From assembly GCF_025751515.1 (NCBI RefSeq), contig NZ_JAOWLE010000008.1, positions 1 through 64,000 of the forward strand: 64,000 nucleotides of DNA, given 5' to 3'. Positions 18,721-29,000 of the stretch are shown one piece after another; positions within the stretch are counted from its first letter, which is position 1, and every line of letters begins with the position of its first letter. This stretch comes from Actibacterium sp. XHP0104 (GTDB lineage: Bacteria; Pseudomonadota; Alphaproteobacteria; Rhodobacterales; Rhodobacteraceae). The position numbers were made by a program, and so were the translations under genes. A model generated the notes under the pieces. That model was given only the letters and a program-made list of their open reading frames with translations. It was not told the DNA's origin and ran no database searches.

Positions 18721-19659
18721 ATGCGTATCGTTACCAGCCTTGCCGCCCTTTTGGCCGCCCTGCCCGCCGCCGCCCGAGATCTGACCATCGTCACCGACAT
18801 ACCGCCGGTGCATTCGCTGACCGCGATGCTGATGCAGGACGTGGGCGAACCGGTGCTGCTGTTGGGCCAGGGCGCCGATCCGCATCACTTTCAGCTGCGC
18901 CCCTCGCAGGCGCGCACCCTGGCCGAGGCCGATCTGGTGGTCTGGGTCGGGCCCGAGCTGACCCCGTGGCTGGATCGCGCGCTGGACGGCGCCGGGGCCG
19001 ACACCCGCCGGCTGACCCTGCAAGGCGATGAGGGCCACGACGAACATGACGAACATACCGATCACGATGACCACGCGGATCATGACGACCATGCGGACCA
19101 TGACGACCATGCCGGCCACGACCATCACGGCGACGAGCTGCACCAATGGCTTGACCCCGCGATTGCGCTGGAATGGACAACCCTGATCGCGACCGAGCTG
19201 GTGCGCATCGACCCCGCCAATGCCGAGATCTATCAGGCCAATCTGGCCGAGGCGCAGCGCCGGGTGATCGAGACCACCGTCGCCACCCGTATCCTGCTGG
19301 AACCCGCCCAGGGCGCGCCGCTGATCATGGCGCACAATGCCTATGACAGCTATGCCCATGCCTTTGGCCTGACCATCCTGGGCAACGTCGCCGACAGCGA
19401 CGCCTCGGCGCCCGGTGCCGGGCATCTGTCCGGGCTGCGCCAGACCGTTCTGGCCACACCCGGCGCCTGCGTGTTCCCCGAGGCCGGCGAAGACCCCGCC
19501 TATCTGATCACCCTGACCGAGGGCACCGACGCCCGTCTTGGCGGGCCGCTCGATCCCGCCGGGGTGGCGCTGACGCCCGGCCCCGATCTCTATGACGCGC
19601 TGTTGACCGGGCTGGCCGAAACCATCCATGACTGCGCCACGCAAACCGCCAAGGACTAA
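18721..19659 (+). CDS. znuA: Periplasmic zinc-binding protein of ZnuABC
   Basis: Captures zinc in the periplasm for ZnuBC. 312 residues: signal peptide (residues 1-~18, AAA cut), metal-binding histidines in TDIPPVHSL (H31), ADPHHFQLRPSQ and MAHNAYDSY. A His/Asp-rich loop at residues ~102-141, just before LHQWLDP, is the flexible zinc loop characteristic of ZnuA. I use the ATG at 18721, with AGGA 8 bases upstream; the frame extends into the intergenic region but without sense. It is followed at 3 bases by a DgoK-like gene. Confidence 0.95.
   Translation: MRIVTSLAALLAALPAAARDLTIVTDIPPVHSLTAMLMQDVGEPVLLLGQGADPHHFQLRPSQARTLAEADLVVWVGPELTPWLDRALDGAGADTRRLTLQGDEGHDEHDEHTDHDDHADHDDHADHDDHAGHDHHGDELHQWLDPAIALEWTTLIATELVRIDPANAEIYQANLAEAQRRVIETTVATRILLEPAQGAPLIMAHNAYDSYAHAFGLTILGNVADSDASAPGAGHLSGLRQTVLATPGACVFPEAGEDPAYLITLTEGTDARLGGPLDPAGVALTPGPDLYDALLTGLAETIHDCATQTAKD
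19069..19122 (+). repeat. Three 18-base repeats encoding the ZnuA His/Asp loop
   Basis: Three consecutive in-frame 18-base units (19069-19086, 19087-19104, 19105-19122) each encode a D-H-A/D-x-H-D pattern (DHADHD-like). The units differ at a few third positions. Such loops vary in copy number among strains by slippage. Confidence 0.75.
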
Positions 19660-19662
19660 GCC

Positions 19663-20406
19663 ATGCCCGCCGACCGCTGGATCGCCCTCAACGCCGCCGC
19701 CACGCCACATCAGCTGTGGCTGGTCGAAAACGGCCGGATCACCGGGCGCGACAACTGCGCGCCCGAGGGTTTGGCCACGGCCGTGGCGGCGATGGGCGAT
19801 CTGCCGGTGCGGGCCACGGGGCTCTTCATCGCGCCGCGCCAGGTGCCCTGCCCGGCCGCACCGGGCGGGCTGATCGACCATGACTATCAAGACCTGACCC
19901 TGCGCGCCCTGCCTGCCCTGTCACAGGCCAGCCCGGCGCATCACGGCTGGGGCGCTGAGGCCGCCATCGCGGGCTTTGTCGGGCTGAATCCCAAATTCGA
20001 CGGCGTGCTGTGCCTGCCCGGCGCGGCCACCGTCTGGGCCCATATCAGCGCCCAGGAAATCGTCAGCTTTCAGGCCTTCCTGACACCGCAACTGGCGGGC
20101 GGCCTGACCCCTCCCACCCCCAGCACCGATATGGACCAGGCCATCAGCGACGGCATGTCCCGGCCCGAGCGACTGGCCGAACGGCTGGCCTCGGCCCGCG
20201 CGACCGGCATGCCCGAGATCATCACCTGGGGTGCGCTCATTGGGGCCGAACTGGCCGCAACGCGCGCCTATTGGCTGGGCCAGCGGGTGGCCGTGGTCGG
20301 CAATGGCGCGCTGGCCAACCTTTACGCCGCCGCCATTGGCGCGCAGGGTCTGCCGCCCATCGTTGCCGATGGCGAGGCGATGATGATCAAGGGGCTGGCG
20401 GGTTAA
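19663..20406 (+). CDS. Divergent DgoK-like (2-dehydro-3-deoxygalactonokinase family) protein
   Basis: 247 residues. The C-terminal two thirds carry marks of the DgoK sugar-acid kinase family, notably PGAATVWAHISAQEIVSFQ, the region around GLLIGAE (here ALIGAELA) and VVGNGALANLYAAA. The N-terminal phosphate-binding motif of active members (DWGTTNLR-type) is not present; the protein starts RWIALNAAATPHQLWLV. It is also shorter than the ~290 residues usual for DgoK. It follows znuA by three bases and so is probably co-transcribed under Zur, and it overlaps the end of puuD. Kinase activity is doubtful. Confidence 0.65.
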   Translation: MPADRWIALNAAATPHQLWLVENGRITGRDNCAPEGLATAVAAMGDLPVRATGLFIAPRQVPCPAAPGGLIDHDYQDLTLRALPALSQASPAHHGWGAEAAIAGFVGLNPKFDGVLCLPGAATVWAHISAQEIVSFQAFLTPQLAGGLTPPTPSTDMDQAISDGMSRPERLAERLASARATGMPEIITWGALIGAELAATRAYWLGQRVAVVGNGALANLYAAAIGAQGLPPIVADGEAMMIKGLAG

Positions 20407-21638
20407 CCGTCCAAGGCGGCGCGATACCAGCGCACGATGGCCGCACGCTCTTGCGGCTCCATGTAAGACACGTTCGCGGGCGGCATCGCGTGGGTCGCGC
20501 CAGCCTGCAGGAAAATCTGCCGGGCATTCCGCGCGATCTGGGCCTCGGTTTCCAGCATCACACCCTTGGGCGGTTGGGCGATGCCCTCCCACCCCGGATA
20601 GGCCGAATGGCACATCGAACAACGGCCCAGCACGGTGTCGTAGACATCCGCGAACCCCTCGGCCTGGGCAAAGCGTTGCTCGAACGGGGTCAGGGCGGTT
20701 TCCTCGGGGTAATCCTCGTCGGACATGTAGATCGGCAGAACCGACAGGGCCATCACCGCCAGGAACAGCGCCACCGTGGCAACCCAGGTCCATTTCAGGC
20801 TGCCCTTGCGGGCGTGCAACGTGTTGAAATAATGCCGGATCGTCACGCCCATCAGGAACACCAGGCTGGCGATGATCCAGTTATACTCCGATGCAAAAGC
20901 CAACGGATAGTGGTTGCTGAGCATCAGGAACAGCACCGGCAGCGTCAGATAGTTGTTATGGGTCGACCGCTGCTTGGCGATCTTGCCGTATTTGGCATCG
21001 GGCGTGCGCCCGGCCTTTAGATCCGCCACCACGATCTTTTGGTTCGGGATGATCACAAAGAACACGTTGGCCGACATCACCGTCGCCGTCAGCGCCCCCA
21101 GATGCAGCAGCGCTGCGCGGCCGGAAAACACCTGCGTAAACACCCAGGACAGCACCACCAGCACCAGATAGAGGAATATCATCAGCCGCGTGTTGTCATC
21201 GCCGAACCGCGACTTACAGATCGCGTCATAGGCCAGCCAGCCCACCCCCAGCGACGCCAGCGAGATCACGATCCCCGCCCAGACCGGAATATCCAGCACC
21301 TGCGGGTCGATCAGATAGAGGTCGGCGCCCAGGTAATAGACCAGGAACAGCATCCCGAACCCCGACAGCCAGGTGGTGTAGCTTTCCCATTTGAACCAGA
21401 CCAGATGCTCGGGCAGGTTTGCGGGCGCGACCAGATATTTCTGGATGTGATAGAACCCGCCGCCATGCACCTGCCATTCCTCGCCATTGGCGCCCGAGGC
21501 CAGTTCGCGGTCGCGCCGCAGCCCCAGATCCAACGCGATGAAATAGAAAGACGAGCCGATCCAGCAGATCGCGGTAATCACATGCAACCAGCGCATGGCG
21601 AACTGCGCCCATTCCTCGATCAACACCAGTTCCAGCAT
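20403..21638 (-). CDS. puuD: Urate hydroxylase PuuD with C-terminal cytochrome c
   Basis: Integral-membrane enzyme oxidising urate to 5-hydroxyisourate. About nine membrane segments in the first ~310 residues (starting MLELVLIEEWAQFAMRWLH, with WIGSSFYFIALD), then a soluble cytochrome c domain with CSMCH and a later methionine ligand region (HAMPPANVSYM), which would pass electrons to the respiratory chain. I use the ATG at 21636-21638, GGGG five bases upstream; a GTG two codons earlier is also open. It is divergent from the LysR gene and starts purine-ring breakdown here. Confidence 0.94.
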   Translation of the reverse strand: MLELVLIEEWAQFAMRWLHVITAICWIGSSFYFIALDLGLRRDRELASGANGEEWQVHGGGFYHIQKYLVAPANLPEHLVWFKWESYTTWLSGFGMLFLVYYLGADLYLIDPQVLDIPVWAGIVISLASLGVGWLAYDAICKSRFGDDNTRLMIFLYLVLVVLSWVFTQVFSGRAALLHLGALTATVMSANVFFVIIPNQKIVVADLKAGRTPDAKYGKIAKQRSTHNNYLTLPVLFLMLSNHYPLAFASEYNWIIASLVFLMGVTIRHYFNTLHARKGSLKWTWVATVALFLAVMALSVLPIYMSDEDYPEETALTPFEQRFAQAEGFADVYDTVLGRCSMCHSAYPGWEGIAQPPKGVMLETEAQIARNARQIFLQAGATHAMPPANVSYMEPQERAAIVRWYRAALDG

Positions 21639-21740
21639 CTTCACCCCATCCGGTTGCCTGCCAACAGGCTATACCGACCCGCACCTTTTTGTTAATTCAT
21701 CAAATGACGGATCACTTTCAAACATAGCCGAAAAATAGCC

Positions 21741-22664
21741 ATGGCCTATCTGAACAACATCAAGATGTTCCTGCGTGTCTATGATCTGGGCAGCATGAGC
21801 GCCGCCGCCCGCGATCAGCGCACCTCGCCTGCGGTGGCGTCGTCGCGCATTGCCGAGCTGGAAAAGCATCTGGGAGTGCGGCTGTTCAACCGCACCACCC
21901 GCGCCCTGCAACCCACCGAGAACGGCCGGCTGTTCTATGAAGGCGCGCGCAAGATCGTTGATAGCATCGACGAGGCCGAGGCTCAGGTCATGGATGCCGG
22001 ACAAACCCCGCGCGGCACCGTGTTCGTCGCCGCGCCTCTGGGCGTGGGCCGGCGGTTCATCGCCCCGCATGTGCCCGCCTTTCGCGCCCTGCATCCGCAA
22101 ATCAACGTGCGCCTGCGCGTGTCCGACCGGGTGATCGACGTCACCGGCGAAGGGCTGGACGTGGCCTTTCACCTGGGCCCGCTGGCCGACAGCGATCTCA
22201 AGATGCGCGCCATTGCCGAATGCCCGCGCGTTCTGTGCGCCGCGCCCGATTACATCGCCCGCAAGGGCATGCCCGAAACCGGGGCCGACCTGCTGCGCGG
22301 CCATGACTGCCTGAACCTGCGCTTTCCCGGCGCCAAGGAATTCCGCTGGCCGCTGGTCACGCCCGAGGGCCCGCAGAATTTCGAGATCACCGGCCCGATG
22401 GAATCGGATGATGGCGAGGTGCTGACCGACTGGGCGCTGGCCGGGCAAGGCATCATCCTCAAGCCCCTTTTCGAGGTGGCCGAGCATATCGCCTCGGGCG
22501 CGCTGGTGCCGGTGGCGACGCAAACCCCGCCGACGCCGACCCAGCTGGCCTGCCTCTATCCGACCCGGCGCTTCAAGGATGCCAAGGTGCGGCTGTTCGT
22601 CGATGTCATGGTCGCCCATTGCCGCGCCGAACTGGCAGCGCAGATGGCTCAGCTGCCGCGATAG
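21741..22664 (+). CDS. LysR-family regulator of the urate degradation locus
   Basis: 307 residues. N-terminal helix-turn-helix with the LysR pattern [27 protein letters not shown] (key part [13 protein letters not shown]) and [13 protein letters not shown], then a periplasmic-binding-type effector domain. It is divergent from puuD with a ~100-base gap and convergent with uraH, overlapping its end by 16 bases. Control of puuD, uraH and puuE-uraD is inferred from location; the co-inducer could be urate or a later intermediate. Confidence 0.88.
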   Translation: MAYLNNIKMFLRVYDLGSMSAAARDQRTSPAVASSRIAELEKHLGVRLFNRTTRALQPTENGRLFYEGARKIVDSIDEAEAQVMDAGQTPRGTVFVAAPLGVGRRFIAPHVPAFRALHPQINVRLRVSDRVIDVTGEGLDVAFHLGPLADSDLKMRAIAECPRVLCAAPDYIARKGMPETGADLLRGHDCLNLRFPGAKEFRWPLVTPEGPQNFEITGPMESDDGEVLTDWALAGQGIILKPLFEVAEHIASGALVPVATQTPPTPTQLACLYPTRRFKDAKVRLFVDVMVAHCRAELAAQMAQLPR

Positions 22665-23014
22665 GTCGAATAGCCGAACGGCGACAGCAGCAGCGGCACA
22701 TGGTAATGCGCGGCGCGGTCGCTGATGCCGAACCGGATCGGGATCATGTCCAGAAACCGCGGCGCTTCAGACGGAGTGCCGATCGCATCCAGATAGGCGC
22801 CCGCGTGAAAGACCAGCTCATACGTGCCGATCTCGAACCCCTCGGCGGGCAGGATCGGGGTATCGGTGCGCCCGTCGGCATTGGTGACCATGCTGTGCAG
22901 ATGGCTGCGCTGGTCGTGCTCGATGCGATAAAGGTCAATCGCCATCCCCGCCGCCGGCAAGCCGCGCGCCGTATCCAGAACATGGGTCGTCAGGTATCCG
23001 CCCGATTGCGTCAT
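22649..23014 (-). CDS. uraH: 5-Hydroxyisourate hydrolase (transthyretin-like)
   Basis: Hydrolyses 5-hydroxyisourate to OHCU. 121 residues with the family marks [14 protein letters not shown] at the N-terminus, a central [12 protein letters not shown], and the invariant C-terminal YSTYRGS. The expected active-site His, Arg and the terminal tetrapeptide are present. It is divergent from puuE-uraD across a 147-base gap that contains a perfect palindrome. Confidence 0.96.
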   Translation of the reverse strand: MTQSGGYLTTHVLDTARGLPAAGMAIDLYRIEHDQRSHLHSMVTNADGRTDTPILPAEGFEIGTYELVFHAGAYLDAIGTPSEAPRFLDMIPIRFGISDRAAHYHVPLLLSPFGYSTYRGS

Positions 23015-23091
23015 GGGGTCATCCTTTGCGTTGGGCCACGTGCCAGTGCCGATCTTAACGCCAAGCCCAGCCTGCGGCGAAGGCGGAACTG

Positions 23092-23110
23092 TTTCAAGAT
23101 TTTCTTGAAA
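23092..23110. promoter_or_regulatory. Palindrome in the uraH / puuE-uraD gap, likely operator
   Basis: TTTCAAGATTTTCTTGAAA has 8-base perfect arms around TTT. It overlaps a possible -35 (TTGAAA, 23105-23110) of the rightward transcript, whose possible -10 is CATAAT (23130-23135). LysR-type regulators bind this kind of dyad, and a LysR gene lies next to uraH. Confidence 0.5.
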
Positions 23111-23161
23111 AAGACCCCGTTCAGCCTGTCATAATGGTTCTGACACACAAAGGAGTTCCGC

Positions 23162-24580
23162 GTGCACCGATATCCACGAGATCTGCATGGCCATGGCCCC
23201 ACCCCGCCCGATGCCCAATGGCCGGGCGGCGCGAAGATCGCCGTGCAATTCGTGCTCAACTACGAGGAAGGCGGCGAGAACTGCATCCTCCATGGCGACG
23301 CGGCCTCTGAGGCGTTCCTGTCCGACATCCCCGGCGCCGCACCCTGGCCGGGCCAGCGCCACTGGAACATGGAATCAATCTATGACTATGGCGCGCGGGC
23401 CGGGTTCTGGCGGCTGCACCGACTGTTCACCGGCGCGGGCATCCCGGTCACCATCTACGGCGTCGCCACCGCGCTGGCGCGCAGCCCGGCGCAGGTCGAG
23501 GCGATGCAGGCCGCAGATTGGGAAATCGCCAGCCACGGGCTGAAATGGGTCGACCACAAGGACATGCCCGAGGCCGAGGAACGCGCCGCGATTGCCGAGG
23601 CGATCCGCCTGCATACCGAGGTCACCGGCCAGCGCCCGCGCGGCTGGTATACCGGGCGATGCAGCGTGAACACCCTGCGTCTTGTCGCCGAGGCGGGCGG
23701 GATCGATTACATCAGCGACACCTATGACGACGACCTGCCGCATTGGATGCAATTCGGCGACCGCGATCAGCTGATCATCCCCTACACGCTGGAAGCCAAC
23801 GACATGCGGTTCGCCACCGCGCCGGGATATGTGACGGGCGAGCAATTCTTTCAGTATCTCAAGGATGCCTTCGACGTGCTCTATGCCGAAGGCGAAGGCG
23901 GCGCGCCCAAGATGATGAGCATCGGCCTGCATTGTCGCCTGATCGGGCGCCCCGGCAAACTGGCCGGGCTGAAACGGTTCATCGACTATATTCAGGGGTT
24001 TGATCACGTCTGGACCCCGCGCCGCATCGACATCGCGCGCCACTGGGCCACCACCCATCCGCCCGCGCGGTTTGACCGCCCCAGCCAGATGAGCCGCGAG
24101 GCCTTTGTTGCCCGCTTCGGCAGCATCTTTGAACATTCCCCCTGGATCGCCGAACGCGCCTTTGACCTGGAACTGGGCCCCGCCCATGACACCGCCGTGG
24201 GCCTGCATTCGGCGCTGGCGCGGATGTTCCGCAGCGCAACCGAGGCCGAACGCCTGGCCGTGCTGACCGCCCACCCCGACCTAGCCGGCAAACTGGCCGC
24301 CGCCAAACGCCTGACCGCCGAAAGCACATCCGAGCAGGCCGGTGCCGGGCTGGACGCGCTGACCGATGACGAACGCGCCACCTTTACCCGCCTGAACGCC
24401 GCCTACACCGCGCGCTTCGGCTTTCCCTTCATCATCGCCGTGCGCGACCACGACAAGGCCGCCATCCTGGCCGCCTTTCACGCCCGCCTTGAAAACGACC
24501 GCGACACCGAATTCGCCACCGCCTGCGCCCAGGTCGAGCGCATTGCCCGTCACCGCCTGAACGACATCCTGCCCCATTAA
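23162..24580 (+). CDS. puuE: Fusion of allantoinase (PuuE type) and OHCU decarboxylase (UraD)
   Basis: Residues 1-~305 are PuuE, a metal-independent polysaccharide-deacetylase-fold allantoinase (VQFVLNYEEGGENCILHGD region, key part NYEEGGENCILHGD; ASHGLKWVDH). Residues ~308-472 are UraD, which decarboxylates OHCU to S-allantoin; its LTAHPDLAGKLA and the later SEQAGAGLDALTDDE contain the catalytic His and Glu. Thus the UraD product is the PuuE substrate in one chain. The start is GTG at 23162, supported by AAAGGAG at 7 bases. Followed by alc and allA in one operon. Confidence 0.94.
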   Translation: MHRYPRDLHGHGPTPPDAQWPGGAKIAVQFVLNYEEGGENCILHGDAASEAFLSDIPGAAPWPGQRHWNMESIYDYGARAGFWRLHRLFTGAGIPVTIYGVATALARSPAQVEAMQAADWEIASHGLKWVDHKDMPEAEERAAIAEAIRLHTEVTGQRPRGWYTGRCSVNTLRLVAEAGGIDYISDTYDDDLPHWMQFGDRDQLIIPYTLEANDMRFATAPGYVTGEQFFQYLKDAFDVLYAEGEGGAPKMMSIGLHCRLIGRPGKLAGLKRFIDYIQGFDHVWTPRRIDIARHWATTHPPARFDRPSQMSREAFVARFGSIFEHSPWIAERAFDLELGPAHDTAVGLHSALARMFRSATEAERLAVLTAHPDLAGKLAAAKRLTAESTSEQAGAGLDALTDDERATFTRLNAAYTARFGFPFIIAVRDHDKAAILAAFHARLENDRDTEFATACAQVERIARHRLNDILPH

Positions 24581-24592
24581 GGAACGCGCCAC

Positions 24593-25606
24593 ATGCCCTC
24601 GCTGTCAGCCCTGAACCCCGACCTGCCGCTGTTCGCGCGAACCGGCATCAACCTGGCCTCGGCCGGGCTGGGTGCCCGCGCCATTGACGCGACCGACGAA
24701 TTCTTTGCCCCGCTGGCCCGGATGCTGGCCGATACCGACCCGGTATTCATCGAGGGCAAATATGACGACCACGGCAAATGGATGGACGGCTGGGAAACCC
24801 GTCGCCGCCGTGATGGCGGGCATGACCATGCCACGATCAAGCTGGCCGCGCCGGGGCGGATCGAGGGCTTTGACATCGACACCGCCCATTTCACCGGCAA
24901 CTACCCCCCCGCCGCCCGGATCGAGGCCTGCGCCTCGGCCAGCGACGACCTGCAAGACGCCAGCTGGACCACGATCCTGCCCACCAGCCCGCTGGGCCCC
25001 GGCGCACACCATTTCCTGCCCTGCAACAGCCCCGAGACCTGGACCCACCTGCGCCTGCACATCTATCCCGACGGCGGCGTCGCGCGCCTGCGCGCCTATG
25101 GCCGCCCGGCTTTTGACCCGGCCCGCGCCGGGGATGAGATCGACCTGGTCTCGGCCCTGAACGGCGGCCGCATCCTGGGGTTTTCCGATGCCCATTACGG
25201 CAGCTATCACCGCCTGCTGGCGCCGGGCCGCGGCGCCGATATGGGCGATGGCTGGGAAACCCGCCGCCGCCGCGTGCCGGGCCATGACTGGATCGTGCTG
25301 GCCCTGGGCACCCGCGGCGTGATCGACCGCATTGCCATCGACACCGCGCATTTCAAGGGCAACTACCCCGATCGCTGTTCGCTTCAGGCCGCCGACCTGT
25401 CGGGTTTTGGTGATGATCTGGATGATGCGGTCATCACCGATTCCATGTTCTGGAAAACCCTACTGCCCGAAACCCGCCTTGGCCCCGACGCCATCCACGA
25501 CCTGCGCGAGGGCATCCATGATCTGGGCCCGGTCACCCATGTGCGGCTGAACATCCACCCCGACGGAGGCGTCAGCCGCCTGCGCCTCTTTGGCCGCCCA
25601 GCATGA
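24593..25606 (+). CDS. alc: Allantoicase
   Basis: Hydrolyses allantoate to ureidoglycolate and urea. 337 residues made of two homologous allantoicase repeats: each contains a GWETRRRR block (near residues 61 and 219) followed by an IDTAHF(T/K)GNYP block, and each ends in a HIxPDGGVxRLR segment. It starts 12 bases after puuE-uraD and overlaps allA by four bases. Confidence 0.95.
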   Translation: MPSLSALNPDLPLFARTGINLASAGLGARAIDATDEFFAPLARMLADTDPVFIEGKYDDHGKWMDGWETRRRRDGGHDHATIKLAAPGRIEGFDIDTAHFTGNYPPAARIEACASASDDLQDASWTTILPTSPLGPGAHHFLPCNSPETWTHLRLHIYPDGGVARLRAYGRPAFDPARAGDEIDLVSALNGGRILGFSDAHYGSYHRLLAPGRGADMGDGWETRRRRVPGHDWIVLALGTRGVIDRIAIDTAHFKGNYPDRCSLQAADLSGFGDDLDDAVITDSMFWKTLLPETRLGPDAIHDLREGIHDLGPVTHVRLNIHPDGGVSRLRLFGRPA

Positions 25607-26091
25607 GCGAAACCATCCGCATACAGCCGATCAGCAAGGGCGCCTTTGCTCCTTTCGGCGACGTGCTGGATACTGCGGGCGATCCCGACAAGCTGATCAA
25701 TCAGGGCCTATGCGAGCGGTATCACGACCGCGCTGCGCTGGATTTTGGCCCCGAGGGCCGCGCCGGCGTCAGCCTGTTTCTGGCGCAGCGGCGGATGCTG
25801 CCCCTGACGCTGGACATGGTCGAACGCCACCCCGAAGGCAGCCAGACCTTCATTCCGATGACCGAGAACCCGTTCCTGGTGATCGTCGCCCCCGATCAGG
25901 GCGGCACACCCGGCACGCCGCTGGCCTTTATGACCCGCCCGCGTCAGGGCATCAGCCTGCATCGCGGCACATGGCACGGGGTGCTGACGCCGCTGACAGA
26001 TCCGGGCCTCTTTGCCGTGATCGACCGGATCGGCCCGGGCGCGAACCTGCAGGAACACTGGTTCGACACGCCCTATACCGTGCGCAGCTAG
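25603..26091 (+). CDS. allA: Ureidoglycolate lyase
   Basis: Converts ureidoglycolate to glyoxylate and urea, the last step of this urate route. 162 residues with family marks [27 protein letters not shown] and [10 protein letters not shown], the latter two in the cupin metal/substrate site. ATG overlaps the alc stop (ATGA). Its end overlaps the convergent hydantoinase gene by four bases. Confidence 0.95.
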   Translation: MSETIRIQPISKGAFAPFGDVLDTAGDPDKLINQGLCERYHDRAALDFGPEGRAGVSLFLAQRRMLPLTLDMVERHPEGSQTFIPMTENPFLVIVAPDQGGTPGTPLAFMTRPRQGISLHRGTWHGVLTPLTDPGLFAVIDRIGPGANLQEHWFDTPYTVRS

Positions 26092-29000
26092 CCCCAGCCG
26101 CCCCCGCCGGGGGTGCGCATCTCGAACTGACCACCGGCGGGCAGGTCGATCTCGTCATTGCCACCCAATTCGGCCCAGCGCCCGCCGGGCAGACAGGCGC
26201 TGTTGCACCCCACCGCGCCGGGTTCGCCGCCCTCGACCCCAAAGGGCGGAACCTTGCGGTGCGAACTCAGCGTCGTCACCGTCACGCCCTCGAGGAAGCG
26301 CAGCCGCCGCACGACACCGTCGCCGCCGCGCCACTGGCCCGCGCCGCCCGACCCGCGGCGGATCGAGAATTCCTCGAGCCGCACGGGGAACCGTTTCTCC
26401 AGCACCTCGGGGTCGGTCATCCGGGTGTTGGTCATGTGGCTTTGCACCGCGTCACAGCCATCGAACCCCGGCCCGGCGCCGGTGCCCCCGGCGATGGTCT
26501 CGTAGTTCTGGAAGGTGTCATTGCCCCAGATGAAATTGTTCATCGTGCCCTGGCTGCAGGCGATCACCCCCAGCGCGCCATAAAGCGCGTTGCAGGCGGC
26601 CTGGCTGACCTCGGTATTGCCCGCGATCACCGCCGCCGGATAGACCGGGTTCAGCATCGTGCCGGTGGGCGCGATGATCTCCAGCGGTTTCAGACAGCCC
26701 TCGTTCAGCGGAATATCGGCCCCCACCATGGTGCGGAACACGTACAGCACCACCGCCCGGCAGATCGAATAGGGCGCGTTGTAATTGCCCACATGCTGCA
26801 GGCTGGTGCCGGTGAAATCGATCACGCCCGAGCGCCCGTCGCGATCGACCCGAACCGCCACCCGGATCTGCGCGCCGTGATCCATCGGATAGGTGAACGC
26901 CCCGTCCGACAGCCGGTCGATCACCCGGCGCACGCTTTCCTCGGCATTGTCCTGAACATGGCCCATATAGGCGGTGACCACATCCTGCCCATAGGCGGCG
27001 ACCACCTTCAGCAACTCGCGCCGCCCGGTCTCGTTCGCAGCGACCTGCGCCTTGAGATCGGCCAGGTTCTGCGGAATGTTCCGGCACGGGAACCGGCCCG
27101 AGGCCAGAACCGCGCGCACCTCGTCCTCTTGGAACGCGCCCTCGGCCACCAGGCGCATATTGTCGATCAGAACGCCCTCTTGCTCGATATGGGTGCTGTC
27201 GGGCGGGCCCGATCCGGGCGTGCGCCCGCCGATGTCGGCATGATGCCCGCGCGAGCCCAGCCAGAACAGCACCGCGTCGCCCACGAATACCGGTGTCACC
27301 ACCGTGACATCGGGCAGATGCGTGCCACCGTTATAGGGCGAGTTCAGCATGAACGCGTCGCCGGGCCGCACGTCGGGGTTCTGGCGCATCACCGTCTTGA
27401 TGCTGTCGGACATGCTGCCCAGATGCACGGGCACATGCGGGGCATTCGCCACCAGATCACCATTCACATCAAAGATCGCGCAGGAAAAATCCAGCCGTTC
27501 CTTGATGTTGACCGACCAAGACGTGTTGGCCAGCGTCGCGCCCATCTGGTCGGCAATCGACATGAAGAGGTTGTTGAACACCTCCAGCAGCACCGGGTCG
27601 GCCTCGGTGCCGGCGGCGCGGGGGCGGGCCTTGTCGGTGACGCGCTCAAGGATCAGGTTGCCCAGATCATCGACCCGCGCGGCCCAGCCCGGTTCGACCA
27701 TATTGGTGCCGGTGGGCTCGGTGATGATGGCGGGGCCGGTGACACGGACACCCGCGCCCAGGGTTTCGCGCGCATAAAGCGGCACGTCGCCGCGCGCGCC
27801 TTCCAGATGCACCGGCACATGATCGGCGGGCACGGCCGCGCCACCTGCAACTGCCAGACCGGGCACATCGGCGGCGGTGCCGATCGCCTCGACCGACAGC
27901 ATGTCGATGTAAAGCGCGCGCTCGGGCGAGGTAAAGCCGAACCGCGCCTGATGCGCATCCTCGAAATCGGCCTGCATCTGCGCGGGGTCGCCAAAGGGCA
28001 CCTCCAGCGTCTGGTGCGAGCCGTCATAGCGCAGATGCGCGCGCGCCTCGGTGCGGATGTCGGATGCCGCGACGCCCTGCCCGGCCACCTCGGCCATGGC
28101 GGCGTCGGACAGCACCGCCAGAACGGCCGTAACATCGCCACCCAGCGGCAGATCGACCTGACGTTCCTGCATGGCGCGGATCTCGGCCAGCCCCATGCCA
28201 AAGGCCGACAGCACCCCGGCGAACGGATGCAAAAACACCCGTTTCATCCCCAGCGCATCGGCCACAAGGCAGGCATGCTGCCCGCCCGCGCCGCCAAAAC
28301 ATTGCAGCGTGTATTGCGTCACATCATGGCCGCGCTGAACGCTGATCTTCTTGATCGCATTGGCCATGTTGTCGACGGCGATGCGCAGGAAACCCTCGGC
28401 CACGGCCTCGGGCGTTTCAACCGGCTGGCCGGTGGCCTGGGCGATCTCGGCGGCCAGCGCGGTGAATTTCTCGCGCACCACATCGGCATCCAGCGGCTGA
28501 TCGCCATCGGGGCCAAAGACGGGCGGGAAATGCGCGGGCGCGAGCTTGCCCAGCATCACGTTGCAATCGGTCACCGTCAGCGGGCCGCCGCGCCGATAGC
28601 AGGCCGGGCCGGGATTGGCGCCCGCGCTTTCGGGGCCGACCTGATAGCGCCCGTCGCGGAAAGTGCAGATCGACCCGCCCCCGGCGGCGACGGTGTGAAT
28701 ATCCATCATCGGCGCCCGCATCCGCACGCCCGCGACCTCGGTCTCGAAACTGCGCTCGTATTCGCCGGCGTAATGCGACACGTCGGTCGAGGTGCCGCCC
28801 ATGTCGAACCCGATCAGCCGGTCGAACCCTGCCGCGCTGGCGGTTTTCACCATGCCGACGATGCCGCCAGCGGGGCCGCTGAGGATCGCATCCTTGCCCT
28901 GAAACAGCCGCGCGTCGGTCAGCCCGCCGTTGGATTGCATGAACAAAAGGCTGTCGCAGGCCCGCCCCATATCCAGCGCGCCCGCAACCTGATCGACATA

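Noticed and set aside
19021-19140. Repeats that might look like a CRISPR or tandem array
   Set aside because: They are in-frame codon repeats inside znuA encoding the His/Asp loop, with no spacers.
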